The translations under genes were made by a program, and so were the position numbers. From Frigoriglobus tundricola (GTDB lineage: Bacteria > Planctomycetota > Planctomycetia > Gemmatales > Gemmataceae), in assembly GCF_013128195.2 (NCBI RefSeq), contig NZ_CP053452.2:9362001-9426000 (forward strand): a DNA stretch of 64,000 bases, in the 5' to 3' direction. The notes under the pieces were generated by a model, which saw nothing but the letters and a program-made list of their open reading frames with translations, was not told the DNA's origin and did not search any database. This document shows, in pieces, positions 45,008 to 54,776 of the stretch; position 1 is the stretch's first letter; each line of letters opens with the position of its first letter.

Positions 45008-47983
45008 TTAACTCCCGTTCGGTGGTGGTGGGTTCACTGCCTCTTCGATCTGTCGGAGGAGCTGGTCGGGCAGTCCGGCCGTGCGCCCCGCTTCCAGAAG
45101 CCGCGGTCGGGTCTCGGGTCGTGCCTCACGATACGTGAGCGTCAGGTTGTTGATCGTCATTCTGGCGTAGTGCGGGTTGTCGAGCTTCACAAACACGTTG
45201 AGTGCTTTCAGGAACCATCCCCACGCGGTCTCAAATTCTTGCTGCAAGACAGCAAGGTTCCCGAGCTGGTGGTACGTGCTGGCGGCCCCGTGCTCGTTCC
45301 CCAGGCGCTCCGCGATCTCCAGGGACTTGCGGTACCACGTCTCCGCACCCGCGAAGTCCCGACGCTCCTCCGCCACACGCCCGAGCTGATGGCAGGCGCC
45401 CGCTTCGCGCGTCTCATCGCGAGTGTGGGCATGGTGAGTCTGTAACTGACCGAAGAGCTGTTCGGCCCCCGAAAAGTTGCGCGTATTCTGCGCAAAGGCG
45501 GCAAGTGCTTGCGTGAGAGCGGCGTAACCCAAATTCTTCCCGAGACGCACGGCGATGGCTCGTGCCTTGTAGAAGTTGACCTCGTGTAACAGGAAGGAGA
45601 ATCGTTGCTTGTGCAAAGGTCGCGGCGCCAGATCCTTGGCAACGGAACCCATGACATCGACAAACGCGCCCGACCAGACGTTCCGCACTTCGAGTGCGAG
45701 TGATTCGTGCGTGGAACGCAGATAGCTCGTCAGGAGCGGGTGCAACTCGTAGATCGCTTGCCCAGTGTGGCGGACGAGACCCGCGTTCGCGAGCGCCCCC
45801 AAACACTCATTGATCATCGCGCGCGTCACACTCGCATCGGCCTGCTTCGCCATCGATTCCAGGAAGTCCGCGTCGAGGTAGCTCTCGTGTAATCCCACGG
45901 GAACGAGTAGCGGTTGCCACTCTTTGGGCAGACCATCCGATGCGAACTGGAGTGTGGCGAAGAGGATGGCCTCGGACTCGTCCTTCGCGCTGGGAAGAAA
46001 CTGCGTGATGTTCGTCTCGAGCGCCGCGTTCAGTTGCGCGGCGGTCCGCTGCGCTAATTTGGAAAGCACGACCCGCATCGCCAGCGGGTGCGCCCGTAAC
46101 AGTTTCATGAGCGCTGCGAGCGCGGGATCCTCGCGATTGAGGTTCAAACCCAGATCGCGAACAACGGCGTTCGCATACTCCCAGCGCTCCTCGCCGTCGA
46201 GCCCGCCAATCGCAACCGGTTTACCGATGTTGGTGACGCCCAGCCACTCCTCAGTCGAGCGACTGGTGATGACCACCTTCGTCGCCCCGCCGCGCAGGCG
46301 TGTCAGCAGTTCCTTCAGCACATTCGGGTCGGCGTCGGTCAGGTTCCCAACTCGATTCGCTCCCGGGATGCCGCGCGCGGATTCGAAATTGTCCCACACG
46401 ATTCGCACCGGTGCCCGCTTGCACATATTCGCCAGGAAATCGAGCTTGTCCGACTGGCTGTGGGCGGCGAACTCGGCTTTTCCCGTTATGGCTTCACCGA
46501 GCCGGTTGATCACGTACTCGGCCGAGTGAACGTCGCGAAAGTCGAACCAGAGGACGCCAGAACCCAGCCCGTTTGTTTGTTCGAGCCATTTGAGAAACCC
46601 GTGAATCAGCGTCGTCTTCCCGACACCGCCCAGGCCGGTAATGAGAATGGCCGCGGGCGGCCGACGAAGTGCCCGCTCCAGTTCCAACACCGCACCATCC
46701 CGACCGACAAACCCGTATGGGTTCCGGTCGTCCCGAGCTTCGTCCGGAAGCCGACTCGGTTCGGCGCCCGTCCGGCCCGAACCGCCTTGAGCAACGAACG
46801 AGAAGTCGAGAGGGTCCGCCTGCTGGTACACGACGGGAACCGCCCAGTCCTCGAGCGGATACGTCCCTCGCGCGCACACGCGCTGCGGGTTCCGGAGCAT
46901 CATCTGCCGCCCGGCCCGCACCGCTCCCGCGAAGTTGCCGGATGCGAAGAGGCTCTTGTAGAAGGCGGGGAGGAACTGCTGCGCGCCGCTGACGTACAGC
47001 GCGTAGGCCATTGCCACGACACTTCGCGTCCCGGCTCTCAGCAGCGCCGCGGCCACGGACGCGAACGGGTCGGCAGCGCGGTCGTCGATCGCGGCCGACT
47101 GGCACGCATTCAGAACGACTGCCGGAACCGCGTGTTCGCGAAGCAAATCACTGAGGAGCGAGGATTCGATCGCGTCTTTGCTCCCGTCCTCGTTCTCGAA
47201 AAGGAGTTGGGCGTCATTCGCCCGCATAAGGATGTTTCTTCCAATGGGGGCCGGTACATCGTGACGGTACGCGCCGTGCCCGTCGAAGTGCAGGATGTGG
47301 TAGTGGTGGGGGTGCGTCCGCAGGTGTTCGCGCAGTTGGTCGAAGGTGGGCGGGCGGAGCACATCCACCGAGATCGGGAACGTGTGCCCGGCGGCGAGTT
47401 CGACGAGCGACCGTGACACCGACCGGTAGCGCACGTCCCCTTCCAACGGCCGCGCGATGACGAGCAGCACGTTCACCCGGTCAGTGGGGAGTTTCCGGAG
47501 GGTAACCGGGTCGCGCATGACGTTGATGCGCCGTTCGATGGAGCAGTGGTGCGCGAGTCGGTCGCCGCCGGGTTCGGGATCGTGCAGCGCTTCCCACGGC
47601 CAGCCCAGAACGGCCGGGCTGTCGCTGACGATGCGGAGTGTCAGATTTGCGAAACCGTGCTCGACCGCCTTATCATAGGACCGGCGTGCGTGGGGGTCCG
47701 TGAACAGAGCGGTGAACGTGCGCTTGCCCCAGGCTTCGAACGCCTGCCGCGCCTGGTCCGCGCGGTCGGTGTCCGGAGGGAACGGGTAGTCGAGGAACGT
47801 CTCCAGGTACCAGCGGATTTCTTCCGTGAGTTTGGTGTTCGAGCGACCCTCGACGGGAAGGCTGTTCGGTCCGGCAACGGCGACCGGAAGCGAGGCTTTG
47901 CCATCCTGCGACCGCTCGACCGTGAATTGTGGAGGTTCTGTGTTGGGAACGTGACGAATGATCAGTGTCGATTGGGACATCAC
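45008..47983 (-). CDS. CHAT protease - STAND NTPase - TPR protein
   Basis: A 991-residue multidomain protein. The N-terminal CHAT (caspase-like) domain, about 100-395, has the catalytic pair His236 (HILHFDGHG) and Cys294 (VVLNACQSA). The STAND/NB-ARC-like NTPase has Walker A GLGGVGKTTL (Lys456), Walker B IVWDNFE (Asp531), KVVITSRS (sensor) and a winged-helix part ending YELHPLLTSYLR. From about 800 at least three TPRs follow (DETREAGACHQLGRVAEERRDF, GAASTYHQLGNLAVLQQEFE). This layout occurs in bacterial immune and cell-death proteins: TPRs sense, the NTPase oligomerises, the CHAT cleaves a target. It starts a two-gene unit; no signal peptide, so cytoplasmic. Confidence 0.9.
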   Translation of the reverse strand: MMSQSTLIIRHVPNTEPPQFTVERSQDGKASLPVAVAGPNSLPVEGRSNTKLTEEIRWYLETFLDYPFPPDTDRADQARQAFEAWGKRTFTALFTDPHARRSYDKAVEHGFANLTLRIVSDSPAVLGWPWEALHDPEPGGDRLAHHCSIERRINVMRDPVTLRKLPTDRVNVLLVIARPLEGDVRYRSVSRSLVELAAGHTFPISVDVLRPPTFDQLREHLRTHPHHYHILHFDGHGAYRHDVPAPIGRNILMRANDAQLLFENEDGSKDAIESSLLSDLLREHAVPAVVLNACQSAAIDDRAADPFASVAAALLRAGTRSVVAMAYALYVSGAQQFLPAFYKSLFASGNFAGAVRAGRQMMLRNPQRVCARGTYPLEDWAVPVVYQQADPLDFSFVAQGGSGRTGAEPSRLPDEARDDRNPYGFVGRDGAVLELERALRRPPAAILITGLGGVGKTTLIHGFLKWLEQTNGLGSGVLWFDFRDVHSAEYVINRLGEAITGKAEFAAHSQSDKLDFLANMCKRAPVRIVWDNFESARGIPGANRVGNLTDADPNVLKELLTRLRGGATKVVITSRSTEEWLGVTNIGKPVAIGGLDGEERWEYANAVVRDLGLNLNREDPALAALMKLLRAHPLAMRVVLSKLAQRTAAQLNAALETNITQFLPSAKDESEAILFATLQFASDGLPKEWQPLLVPVGLHESYLDADFLESMAKQADASVTRAMINECLGALANAGLVRHTGQAIYELHPLLTSYLRSTHESLALEVRNVWSGAFVDVMGSVAKDLAPRPLHKQRFSFLLHEVNFYKARAIAVRLGKNLGYAALTQALAAFAQNTRNFSGAEQLFGQLQTHHAHTRDETREAGACHQLGRVAEERRDFAGAETWYRKSLEIAERLGNEHGAASTYHQLGNLAVLQQEFETAWGWFLKALNVFVKLDNPHYARMTINNLTLTYREARPETRPRLLEAGRTAGLPDQLLRQIEEAVNPPPPNGS

Positions 47984-48212
47984 GAAAATACAGTTGCACC
48001 AATCTCAGACATTTAGAGATGTGAATTATCGCAAACAGCACAGAGGCGCGCCAACCAAAAACTGTGACAAAGGCGACTTGGGCGGTCGGAGGGAGAAAAG
48101 TCGGTTCGGGCTTGCAGGATTGCCCAATTGACAGGATGGAATTGACGCCAGATGGGGAGGCCGGGTAAGTTCCGCCGATTCGCGTTGCGTCGGCTCAGGA
48201 AGGGCTGTCCGG

Positions 48213-49190
48213 ATGACCACGAATCGTCCCGCCGCTGTCATGCTGGCACCCGTCGCCCGAGCGGCGCCACAAGTGGTATGGGAAGACACACCCTGCCCGC
48301 TCTGCGGACACGAAGCCGGCGCCCCGGTCCTCGAGGCCGCCGATCCCCTTCCACCGAACCAGACGGGACTTGTGTTCGCGGTGGTTCGCTGTACCGAGTG
48401 CGGACTGACCTACACCAACCCGCGGCCGAACGAGCGCACCGCCGTCCGGTTCTACCCGGCCGATTACCACCCCCACCGCCGCCCCGGCAAAATGCAACAG
48501 TCGCGCCCGACGCGGCCGCTCCTGAGCCGCATTCTCGGCCGCCCGTGCAACGCCCGCCGCGGTGCGCTGCCCTGGCCCGGCCCCGGTCGGCTGCTCGACT
48601 TCGGCTGCGGCGGCGGCAGCTTCTTGAGAACGATGGCCGCACAGGGCTGGCGCGTCACCGGCCTCGACGCCGCCGTGGGCGCGGTGCAACGGGTTCGCGA
48701 CGAACACGGGCTCACGGCGCTGGTCGGCAGCCTCCCGCACCCGGACCTGCGTCCCGGTTCGTTCGACGTGGTGACCATGTGGCACTCACTCGAACACGTC
48801 CACCACCCGCTCGCCATCCTCCGGGAAGCCTATCGGTTGCTGGTGCCGGGCGGGAAACTGATCGTCGCGACCCCCAACATCGACAGCCTCCCGTTCCGCA
48901 CCTTCCAGCGGTCGTGGTTCGGGCTGGATCTCCCGCGCCACCTCACGCACTTCACCCCGGCCACACTCAGCATGATGCTCCAGGCGGCCGGGTTCCGCAC
49001 GGAGCCGGTCAAGCTCCTTCGGCACAGCGACTGGCTGCGGTCGAGTGCCAGACTGGCCCGGACCCGCGGTGAGGGCGGTCTGCTCACACGGGTCCTGGCC
49101 TGGAAACCGGTGGCGAAAACGGCCGCCTGGCTCTGCTACGTGTTCGGCGTCTCGGACTGCATGATGTGCATCGCCGAACGCCCGGAATGA
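48213..49190 (+). CDS. SAM-dependent methyltransferase with N-terminal zinc ribbon
   Basis: A 325-residue enzyme. Residues 28-31 (CPLC) and 60-63 (CTEC) form a four-cysteine zinc ribbon, as in methyltransferases acting on sugars and lipid-linked glycans. The methylase core has LLDFGCGGGSFL (motif I), VTGLDAAVGAV, FDVVTMWHSLEHVHHPLAIL and LVPGGKLIVATPNI. The C-terminal part (LPRHLTHFTPATLSMML) is typical of the subgroup near polysaccharide genes. It is 230 bp from the divergent CHAT gene; nearby GT2 and GT1 genes fit a glycan context. Confidence 0.85.
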   Translation: MTTNRPAAVMLAPVARAAPQVVWEDTPCPLCGHEAGAPVLEAADPLPPNQTGLVFAVVRCTECGLTYTNPRPNERTAVRFYPADYHPHRRPGKMQQSRPTRPLLSRILGRPCNARRGALPWPGPGRLLDFGCGGGSFLRTMAAQGWRVTGLDAAVGAVQRVRDEHGLTALVGSLPHPDLRPGSFDVVTMWHSLEHVHHPLAILREAYRLLVPGGKLIVATPNIDSLPFRTFQRSWFGLDLPRHLTHFTPATLSMMLQAAGFRTEPVKLLRHSDWLRSSARLARTRGEGGLLTRVLAWKPVAKTAAWLCYVFGVSDCMMCIAERPE

Positions 49191-49220
49191 AGAAGGGAAA
49201 CGCCCCTTCCCGACTCGACG

Positions 49221-50147
49221 TTACGCGTCCACAATGCTGGCGCTCAGTTCCGCGACCCGTGGGAAACTCGTTTGTGTTCCGGGCCGCTGAACGCTGATCG
49301 CGGCGACCTGCGTCGCGCGGCGTGCGGCCGAAAATACGTCCTCCCCGCGCGCGAGGAAGAACGCGAGGCTGCCGATGAACGCGTCGCCGGCCCCGGTGGT
49401 ATCCACCGCCTCCACGTCCGGGGCGGGGATCGCTTCCACGCGTTCTCGTGTCACGACCAGACACCCCTGCGCACCGAGCGTGACGACGACGGTTCGCGCC
49501 CCGCGGCCGAGCAGTTCCATCCCCGCGGTTCGTGCTTCATCGGGCGTCCGCACGGGCAGACCCGTCAGCAACGCCGCTTCGTGTTCGTTCGGGCACAGCA
49601 CGCTCGCGAGCGGATACGCTTCGGCTGGCACTCCCGCACCGACCGGAGCGGGGTTGAAGACGACCGGCACTCCGGCCTGTTCCGCAATGCGCATCGCGGT
49701 CCGATTCGCCTCACTCGGTACTTCTTGCTGGCAAACCAACACGCGGGCCGATTCGATCGTGCTGCGGGCGGCTTCCACATCGGCCACGGACAGGAGCCCG
49801 TTCGCCCCGGCCGACACGACGATCGTGTTGCGCCCGGTGGCATCGACCGTGATGACCGCCGTGCCGGTGGAGGCGCCTTCGGTCGGGGTGACGTGAGTCG
49901 TGCTGATGCCTTCGGCGCGGAAATGGTCGAGGGCGTCGCGGCCGAACAGGTCCTGCCCGACCCGCGCCACGAGTGCGACCGCGCCGCCGAGGCGGGCGGC
50001 CATCACGGCCTGGTTCGCGCCCTTCCCGCCGTGACCGGTCGTGAATCGCCGGGCGTGGATCGTTTCACCGGCCGCGGGCAGACGATCAGTGTACGAGTTC
50101 AGGTCGAGGTTCACCGACCCGACGACACAAATGTTAATAGGCGGCAC
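49221..50147 (-). CDS. rbsK: Ribokinase (PfkB family)
   Basis: A 308-residue sugar kinase. GSVNLDLNSYTDRLPAAGET and TGHGGKGANQAVMAARLG are the ribokinase N-terminal substrate motif; the C-terminal ATP/anion-hole signature VDTTGAGDAFIGSL holds the catalytic Asp. The NPAPVG and CPNEHEAALLTG segments also match RbsK. It phosphorylates ribose to ribose-5-phosphate in the family's best-known case; other pentoses are possible. It is the last gene of a three-gene leftward run, 17 bp behind a membrane protein gene, an unusual neighbour for a ribokinase. Confidence 0.92.
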   Translation of the reverse strand: MPPINICVVGSVNLDLNSYTDRLPAAGETIHARRFTTGHGGKGANQAVMAARLGGAVALVARVGQDLFGRDALDHFRAEGISTTHVTPTEGASTGTAVITVDATGRNTIVVSAGANGLLSVADVEAARSTIESARVLVCQQEVPSEANRTAMRIAEQAGVPVVFNPAPVGAGVPAEAYPLASVLCPNEHEAALLTGLPVRTPDEARTAGMELLGRGARTVVVTLGAQGCLVVTRERVEAIPAPDVEAVDTTGAGDAFIGSLAFFLARGEDVFSAARRATQVAAISVQRPGTQTSFPRVAELSASIVDA

Positions 50148-50164
50148 GGCGCACTCCCGCCGGG

Positions 50165-51781
50165 TTACCGGTTCGCGCGGGAGGACCGGGTCGGTGCCGT
50201 CAGCACCTTCTCACCCCGTACGACGACGCGGTACTTTGGAGCGCTCCAGTCCGACCAGCGGCTGAACACGAGTTCGGTGATCGGGTAATTCCACTGGTGC
50301 GGAATGGGGTCGGACGCATCATAGTCGATGGCGAAGCTGAAATCGGCCTCACCGCGGTGCTGAGTCACGAACTCCTGCACGGCCCGCAACGGAACCGCGT
50401 GGTCGCGCACTTTCAGAGCCATTCCGGAACCGGCCTCACGGACGTGTTCGGCTCCGGCGAGGCTCAGCGCCGTCAGCCCGGCCAGGAGCCCGGCTCGCGC
50501 CCCGGCCGCCCACTGCCACTCGCGGCTCACCCCGCGCCACGCCGCGGCCAGACACATCAACACGAAGAGCAGCCCGGTGTAGGCATAGTAACTGTTCACG
50601 ACCAGTTGGGGGGGCGACGTGCGCACGTTCAGTCGGCCGAGGACGTTCCCCGCGGCGTAGGCCCCGTACAAGCCCGTGGCCAGGAGCAACGTGAGGACCG
50701 GCACCCGCCCGCCGGACCACACCAGCCGAAACAGCCCCACCACTGCCAGCCCGGCCGCGGTTGCAAACACCCCGTAAGAGACCACCTGAACCGGTCCGAG
50801 GGTCCGCATCCCGGCACCGTACCACACGCCCTCGGCGACGAGGAACCGGTCGAACGAGTACGTCCAGCGGAACGCCGCCGGGAAGAACGGTTGGACCGCC
50901 GTGTACACGCCGAAGTGCACCGCGTTCATGGCCGTTCGAGGCGCCAGTGCGTGTTCCCGGATCGCCTGACGGTTGCCGTCGTCCGGGTCGTATCGGCCCT
51001 CGTGAACGCGCCGGTCTATGGCGTTAGCGGACTGGTAAATGAGCAGGATCGCGACGAACGCGGCCAGTACGCGTGCGGCCGCGGCCCGGCCCGCTCTTGG
51101 GTACGCGGTCGCCGCGAGCAACAGCCCCGCCAGGACCGCGTACACCTGACCCAGTTCGTAAGCGAACGCCGACCCCAGGGCGAGGACCCACGCGCCGCAC
51201 AACCACCTGCGGCGTGCGGGCTCGCCATCGGTCGCAACGTGGCGGAGGAGGCAGACCACCGACCCGAGGAGCAGGACGAGAAAGAGCAAGTAGCCGTGCA
51301 AGTGGTGCCAGATCACCAGCTCTTGCACGTACGGGTTGAGCCCGAAGAACGCGACCACTCCGTAAGGCAGGAGGTCCGGGCGCGGGTCGCTTTCGGTCGA
51401 CGGGGTGCCGGTCGCGCCGATCCGCCTGAGCAGGGCCAGCAACAGGAAGCAAACGCAGCAGTGCAGTCCGATGCCGATCCCTTGAACGATCCGGAAATCG
51501 CCGCCGAAGAGGTACTTTTCCGAGGCGATCAGCACGAACAACAGCGGGCGAAAGAGGTCGGTGTCGCCGGCCCCGATCACCCGCGTGCGGTTGTAGGAGT
51601 AGGACTCGGCCAGGAGCGGCCAGAACCCGTGGCACTGCGCCGTGTCCGCGAGGTACGCCCACTGGTCGGCCCGCGGGGCGTGCTTGAGAGCGGGCGAGTA
51701 CGCCGCCGCGATCAACACGACCAGTGCGACCGCGAACAGCGCGTCCGCCGCCCACCGTGTGCGCGCACTCTCACCCGCCAT
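50165..51781 (-). CDS. Polytopic membrane protein, GT-C-like
   Basis: A 538-residue protein with about eleven membrane helices (ALFAVALVVLIAAAYSPAL first). After helix one, HAPRADQWAYLADTAQC holds acidic residues in a first extracytoplasmic loop, a position where GT-C glycosyltransferases have catalytic Asp/Glu. Further helices include LLFLVLLLGSVVCLL and VLAAFVAILLIY; the C-terminal about 100 residues form a soluble beta-rich tail. It starts 9 bp after the GT2 gene stops, so the two are likely translated together and may transfer sugar from a polyprenyl carrier. The function is by analogy. Confidence 0.6.
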   Translation of the reverse strand: MAGESARTRWAADALFAVALVVLIAAAYSPALKHAPRADQWAYLADTAQCHGFWPLLAESYSYNRTRVIGAGDTDLFRPLLFVLIASEKYLFGGDFRIVQGIGIGLHCCVCFLLLALLRRIGATGTPSTESDPRPDLLPYGVVAFFGLNPYVQELVIWHHLHGYLLFLVLLLGSVVCLLRHVATDGEPARRRWLCGAWVLALGSAFAYELGQVYAVLAGLLLAATAYPRAGRAAAARVLAAFVAILLIYQSANAIDRRVHEGRYDPDDGNRQAIREHALAPRTAMNAVHFGVYTAVQPFFPAAFRWTYSFDRFLVAEGVWYGAGMRTLGPVQVVSYGVFATAAGLAVVGLFRLVWSGGRVPVLTLLLATGLYGAYAAGNVLGRLNVRTSPPQLVVNSYYAYTGLLFVLMCLAAAWRGVSREWQWAAGARAGLLAGLTALSLAGAEHVREAGSGMALKVRDHAVPLRAVQEFVTQHRGEADFSFAIDYDASDPIPHQWNYPITELVFSRWSDWSAPKYRVVVRGEKVLTAPTRSSRANR

Positions 51782-51790
51782 CGCGGCCTC

Positions 51791-52582
51791 CTATCTCCAC
51801 AGCAGCCAGTCGCGGAAGAACTGGAAGTAGTACGAGGCCCCCCACCGCAGGACGCGGAGCTTCCGCTCGCCGCCGACCCGCGGCGGTTCGTCGCCGGGGA
51901 TTTCGGCCACCTTCAGTTTGCGCCGCGCCGCCCGCGCCGAGAGCAGCGGCTCCCAACTGATCCGGCACCCGAACAGGCGCTCCGGGGTCCGGTACCACCG
52001 GTCCTGATCGAGTTCGAGTTCGCGGACCAAGCGGGTGCGATAGGCGCGGTAGATGACCATCGCGTCCGTGTACCGGCCGCAGTGGAGCAAGTTAACGGTT
52101 CGGGTGAACAACCAGTTGCCGAACGCGGTCACCAGATCGTCGTCGTCGCTGCGCGCGGGCTTCTTGTACCGCGACACGATCACCATGTCGTAGCCCCGGT
52201 CGATCGTGGCGATCAGCCGGGGGAGCAATTCGGGCAGGCTGTTGCCGTCCGGGCTGAAGGTCACGACCACGTCGCCGCGGATCTGGGGTAGCACCTCCAT
52301 GTAGGCCTGGCGGATGCCCGGTTCCGTCTGAACGTGAACCTCGTACCCTTGGTCGCGGGCGTACTCCACCGTGCCGTCCGTCGACCCGCCGTCGAGGACC
52401 AGGATCTGATCGACCCACTCGCGCCGGACGAGCGGCATGATCGCTTTCATCCCGACGATTTCGTTCAGCGTCGGCACCAGGAGCGTGACGGTACACGCTC
52501 GGGTGGCGGGTCGGGGGGCCGGTAACGCGATCGGGGCGGTCAGCACCTGTGGCTCCATCCCGGGGCGAGGAGAGCGGCTCAC
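51791..52582 (-). CDS. Glycosyltransferase family 2
   Basis: A 263-residue cytoplasmic GT2 enzyme. CTVTLLVPTLNEIVGMKAIM opens the GT-A fold; ILVLDGGSTDGTVEYAR is the nucleotide-binding strand-loop, and VVVTFSPDGNSLPELLPRL stands where the DXD-like metal motif is expected (SPDGN). The C-terminus contains WEPLLSARAARRKLKVAEIPGDEP, typical of dolichol-phosphate-mannose-synthase-like enzymes. It heads the operon with the GT-C-like protein, a pairing that usually makes and uses polyprenyl-phosphate sugars. Confidence 0.88.
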   Translation of the reverse strand: MSRSPRPGMEPQVLTAPIALPAPRPATRACTVTLLVPTLNEIVGMKAIMPLVRREWVDQILVLDGGSTDGTVEYARDQGYEVHVQTEPGIRQAYMEVLPQIRGDVVVTFSPDGNSLPELLPRLIATIDRGYDMVIVSRYKKPARSDDDDLVTAFGNWLFTRTVNLLHCGRYTDAMVIYRAYRTRLVRELELDQDRWYRTPERLFGCRISWEPLLSARAARRKLKVAEIPGDEPPRVGGERKLRVLRWGASYYFQFFRDWLLWR

Positions 52583-52852
52583 GCGGCTTATGGCCCAAAC
52601 CCCGCTTCCCGGTCAATACGAACTTGCAAACGAGTGGCGTACTGGGCGAACCGTTCTTCCTTTTTTGCGCGGGAGTGGGGTACTCTGCCCGCGATCTCGT
52701 CGCCTGGAACGTAGGCACTCCCTCCGCGAGTCGCGCCCTCACATTTGGAGCCGGTCACTCGTGGAGCGAGTGACCGACTTTACGGCCGACCCGAGAGGTG
52801 ATTTCCGGCTGATGTTCCGGCGGGCCGCGCTTTACTCAAGCGAGCTGTTTCG

Positions 52853-54712
52853 ATGTCTACCGCGTGGTGCCTGTCGGTTGCGTTCCTGGTCCCGTGGGTC
52901 GTCGGCGTGCCCGTCGCTTGGTTCGCCCGCGGGTGCCGAGCGCTCCGCCCCGCCGATTGGCTCTGGGTCCCCTTCCTCGGGCTGACCGCAATCGTTTGTC
53001 CGCTCCAGTCGCTCTGTGTCTTCGCGGATCTGCCGCTCGCGCGAACCGTTCCCGCGTTCGGGATCGTCACCGGAACCGTCTGGGCCGTAATGATGTGCTT
53101 CCGGGCCGGGCGCCGGAGCGTCCGTTCGCTCCCGTGGCGCGTCGTGGCGCTCACGCTGATCGTGTACCTCGGGCAGGGCGCCGGGGTGATCGTGCGCGGC
53201 GTCGAATCCTACCGCGGCGATCTCCAGTCCGATCAGTACCCCTACGTCGTGCTCGCCCAGTTCCTGATGGACGAACCGTTCTCGACCGACAGGCCGGACC
53301 TGAGCGACCGGGCGTGGCTGGTGCTCCCACTCGACTTGAAGCCGGACCGGATCGGGCAGTCCGTCGTCCACGGGTTCATCGCTGTGGCGGCCGGGCACAA
53401 CGCCCTGGACACGTTCTTCCCCACGCTGTTGCTCGGCCCCGGCCTGATGGTCCCGGCCGTGTTCCTGCTGGGAACGCAGTGCGGCCTGTCCCGGTTCTGG
53501 ACCACATGGGCGGCGCTCGCCGCGGGCCTCGCGCCGGGCGTCGAAGTTCTCGTCAGCCTGTGCTTTCTCTCCCATTCGCTCGGAGACACGGCACTCGTTG
53601 CGTTCCTGGCGTCGGTGATCCGCCTCGCCCGCGCGGGCGGGTCGTTCTCGCTCGTCGGGGCGATGGCGACGTTCGTGCTGGGCTGCTCGGTGTACACCGA
53701 GTTCGCCCCGCTGTTCGTCGGCGTCGGCGGCGCGGCGCTGGCGGCCGGAGTCGTCCGCGGGCACCTTCGACTGCTGCGGGCCGCGGGGCTGGTCGCGGCC
53801 CTCGTGTTGTCGCTGGGGTTGAACCCCGCGGCGGTGATCGGGGCGCAGGGCGTGTGGCAGCGCGGAACCGGGGCCGGCGCGACGATGACCACAGGCCACC
53901 GCACCTCGGTGTGGGTGTCGGCGGTGTGGCTCAACTTCGATAAAGCCGGCGCGATGAAGCAGCGGCCGGCGCGGACCTATTCCCACGCGTTCGTTTACGG
54001 AAGCACAGCAGCGGCGCTGCTCGGGGCCGGCGCGCTCGTCGTCCGTGCGTTGAGGTCCCGGCGGCGTCTGCTGCCGACCGTCGCTTGCGTGTCGTTGCTG
54101 CTCCCGCCGCTCGCCCTCTGGATCAAGCGGCCCGAAGCCGCTTATGCGGTCGGGAAGCTCGTCCTCACCCTCGCGCCGGTGCTGGTTGTCTTCATCGCCT
54201 CGGGCGCGTTCGCCCTGGAGCGCCTGCGGCCGACATTATGGAGCCGGGGCACAGTCCGCGCGCTGGCCGCGGGGGTCGTCGTGATCCTCGGCGTACAGAG
54301 CGGCATGGAACAGTGGAACTGGCTCCGCGGCGGGCGCGACGTCGGACTCGCGCGCCTGTGGAACGAGCCCGATTTGCAAGACCTCTGTACAGCGCTTTGC
54401 GGGCGGGAGCCGGCGGACGTGGTGATCGCCTTGAGCGACCCAAAAGGGGACTCGTCCGCGGCCGTGGCCTGCGGCGCGGTGTGCTACGCCGCACGCAACC
54501 AGCGAATCCGGCTCGCGTTTCCGCTGGCGGTCTGTGGGGTCGATCTTCACGGCTATCCCGCGGTGCCGCGCGCACGCGTCGAAGAACTCCCGGCCGGCAC
54601 GCTGGTCGTGGCCCGTCGCGGGTTTGCCCCACCGGGCCGGGTGCGGGATGTCGTGTTCGAGAACAATTCCTACCAGGTCATGCGGATCGTCGGGCCGGCC
54701 GTTATCAAATGA
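52853..54712 (+). CDS. Polytopic membrane protein of unknown function
   Basis: A 619-residue protein with about 12 predicted membrane helices, including CLSVAFLVPWVVGVPVAWF, LRPADWLWVPFLGLTAIVC and LVLTLAPVLVVFIASGAFAL. A hydrophilic loop after helix four has SYRGDLQSDQYPYVVLAQ, with acidic residues reminiscent of GT-C enzymes. The last 130 residues are soluble. No family is certain. It is divergent from the GT2 gene (270 bp apart) and is followed after 64 bp by a GT1 glycosyltransferase, so a role in glycan building at the membrane is the likeliest guess. Confidence 0.55.
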   Translation: MSTAWCLSVAFLVPWVVGVPVAWFARGCRALRPADWLWVPFLGLTAIVCPLQSLCVFADLPLARTVPAFGIVTGTVWAVMMCFRAGRRSVRSLPWRVVALTLIVYLGQGAGVIVRGVESYRGDLQSDQYPYVVLAQFLMDEPFSTDRPDLSDRAWLVLPLDLKPDRIGQSVVHGFIAVAAGHNALDTFFPTLLLGPGLMVPAVFLLGTQCGLSRFWTTWAALAAGLAPGVEVLVSLCFLSHSLGDTALVAFLASVIRLARAGGSFSLVGAMATFVLGCSVYTEFAPLFVGVGGAALAAGVVRGHLRLLRAAGLVAALVLSLGLNPAAVIGAQGVWQRGTGAGATMTTGHRTSVWVSAVWLNFDKAGAMKQRPARTYSHAFVYGSTAAALLGAGALVVRALRSRRRLLPTVACVSLLLPPLALWIKRPEAAYAVGKLVLTLAPVLVVFIASGAFALERLRPTLWSRGTVRALAAGVVVILGVQSGMEQWNWLRGGRDVGLARLWNEPDLQDLCTALCGREPADVVIALSDPKGDSSAAVACGAVCYAARNQRIRLAFPLAVCGVDLHGYPAVPRARVEELPAGTLVVARRGFAPPGRVRDVVFENNSYQVMRIVGPAVIK

Positions 54713-54776
54713 TTTGACGGCGGGTGAGAGACGTCTTGTTCGTGAGAACCTCAAACGCTCTCGCGGAGGCGGACGC

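Noticed and set aside
44546-47983. Reading the CHAT locus as a type III-E CRISPR (Craspase) module
   Set aside because: No Cas7-11-like gene and no repeat array in the window; the protein has its own STAND NTPase, unlike TPR-CHAT of Craspase.
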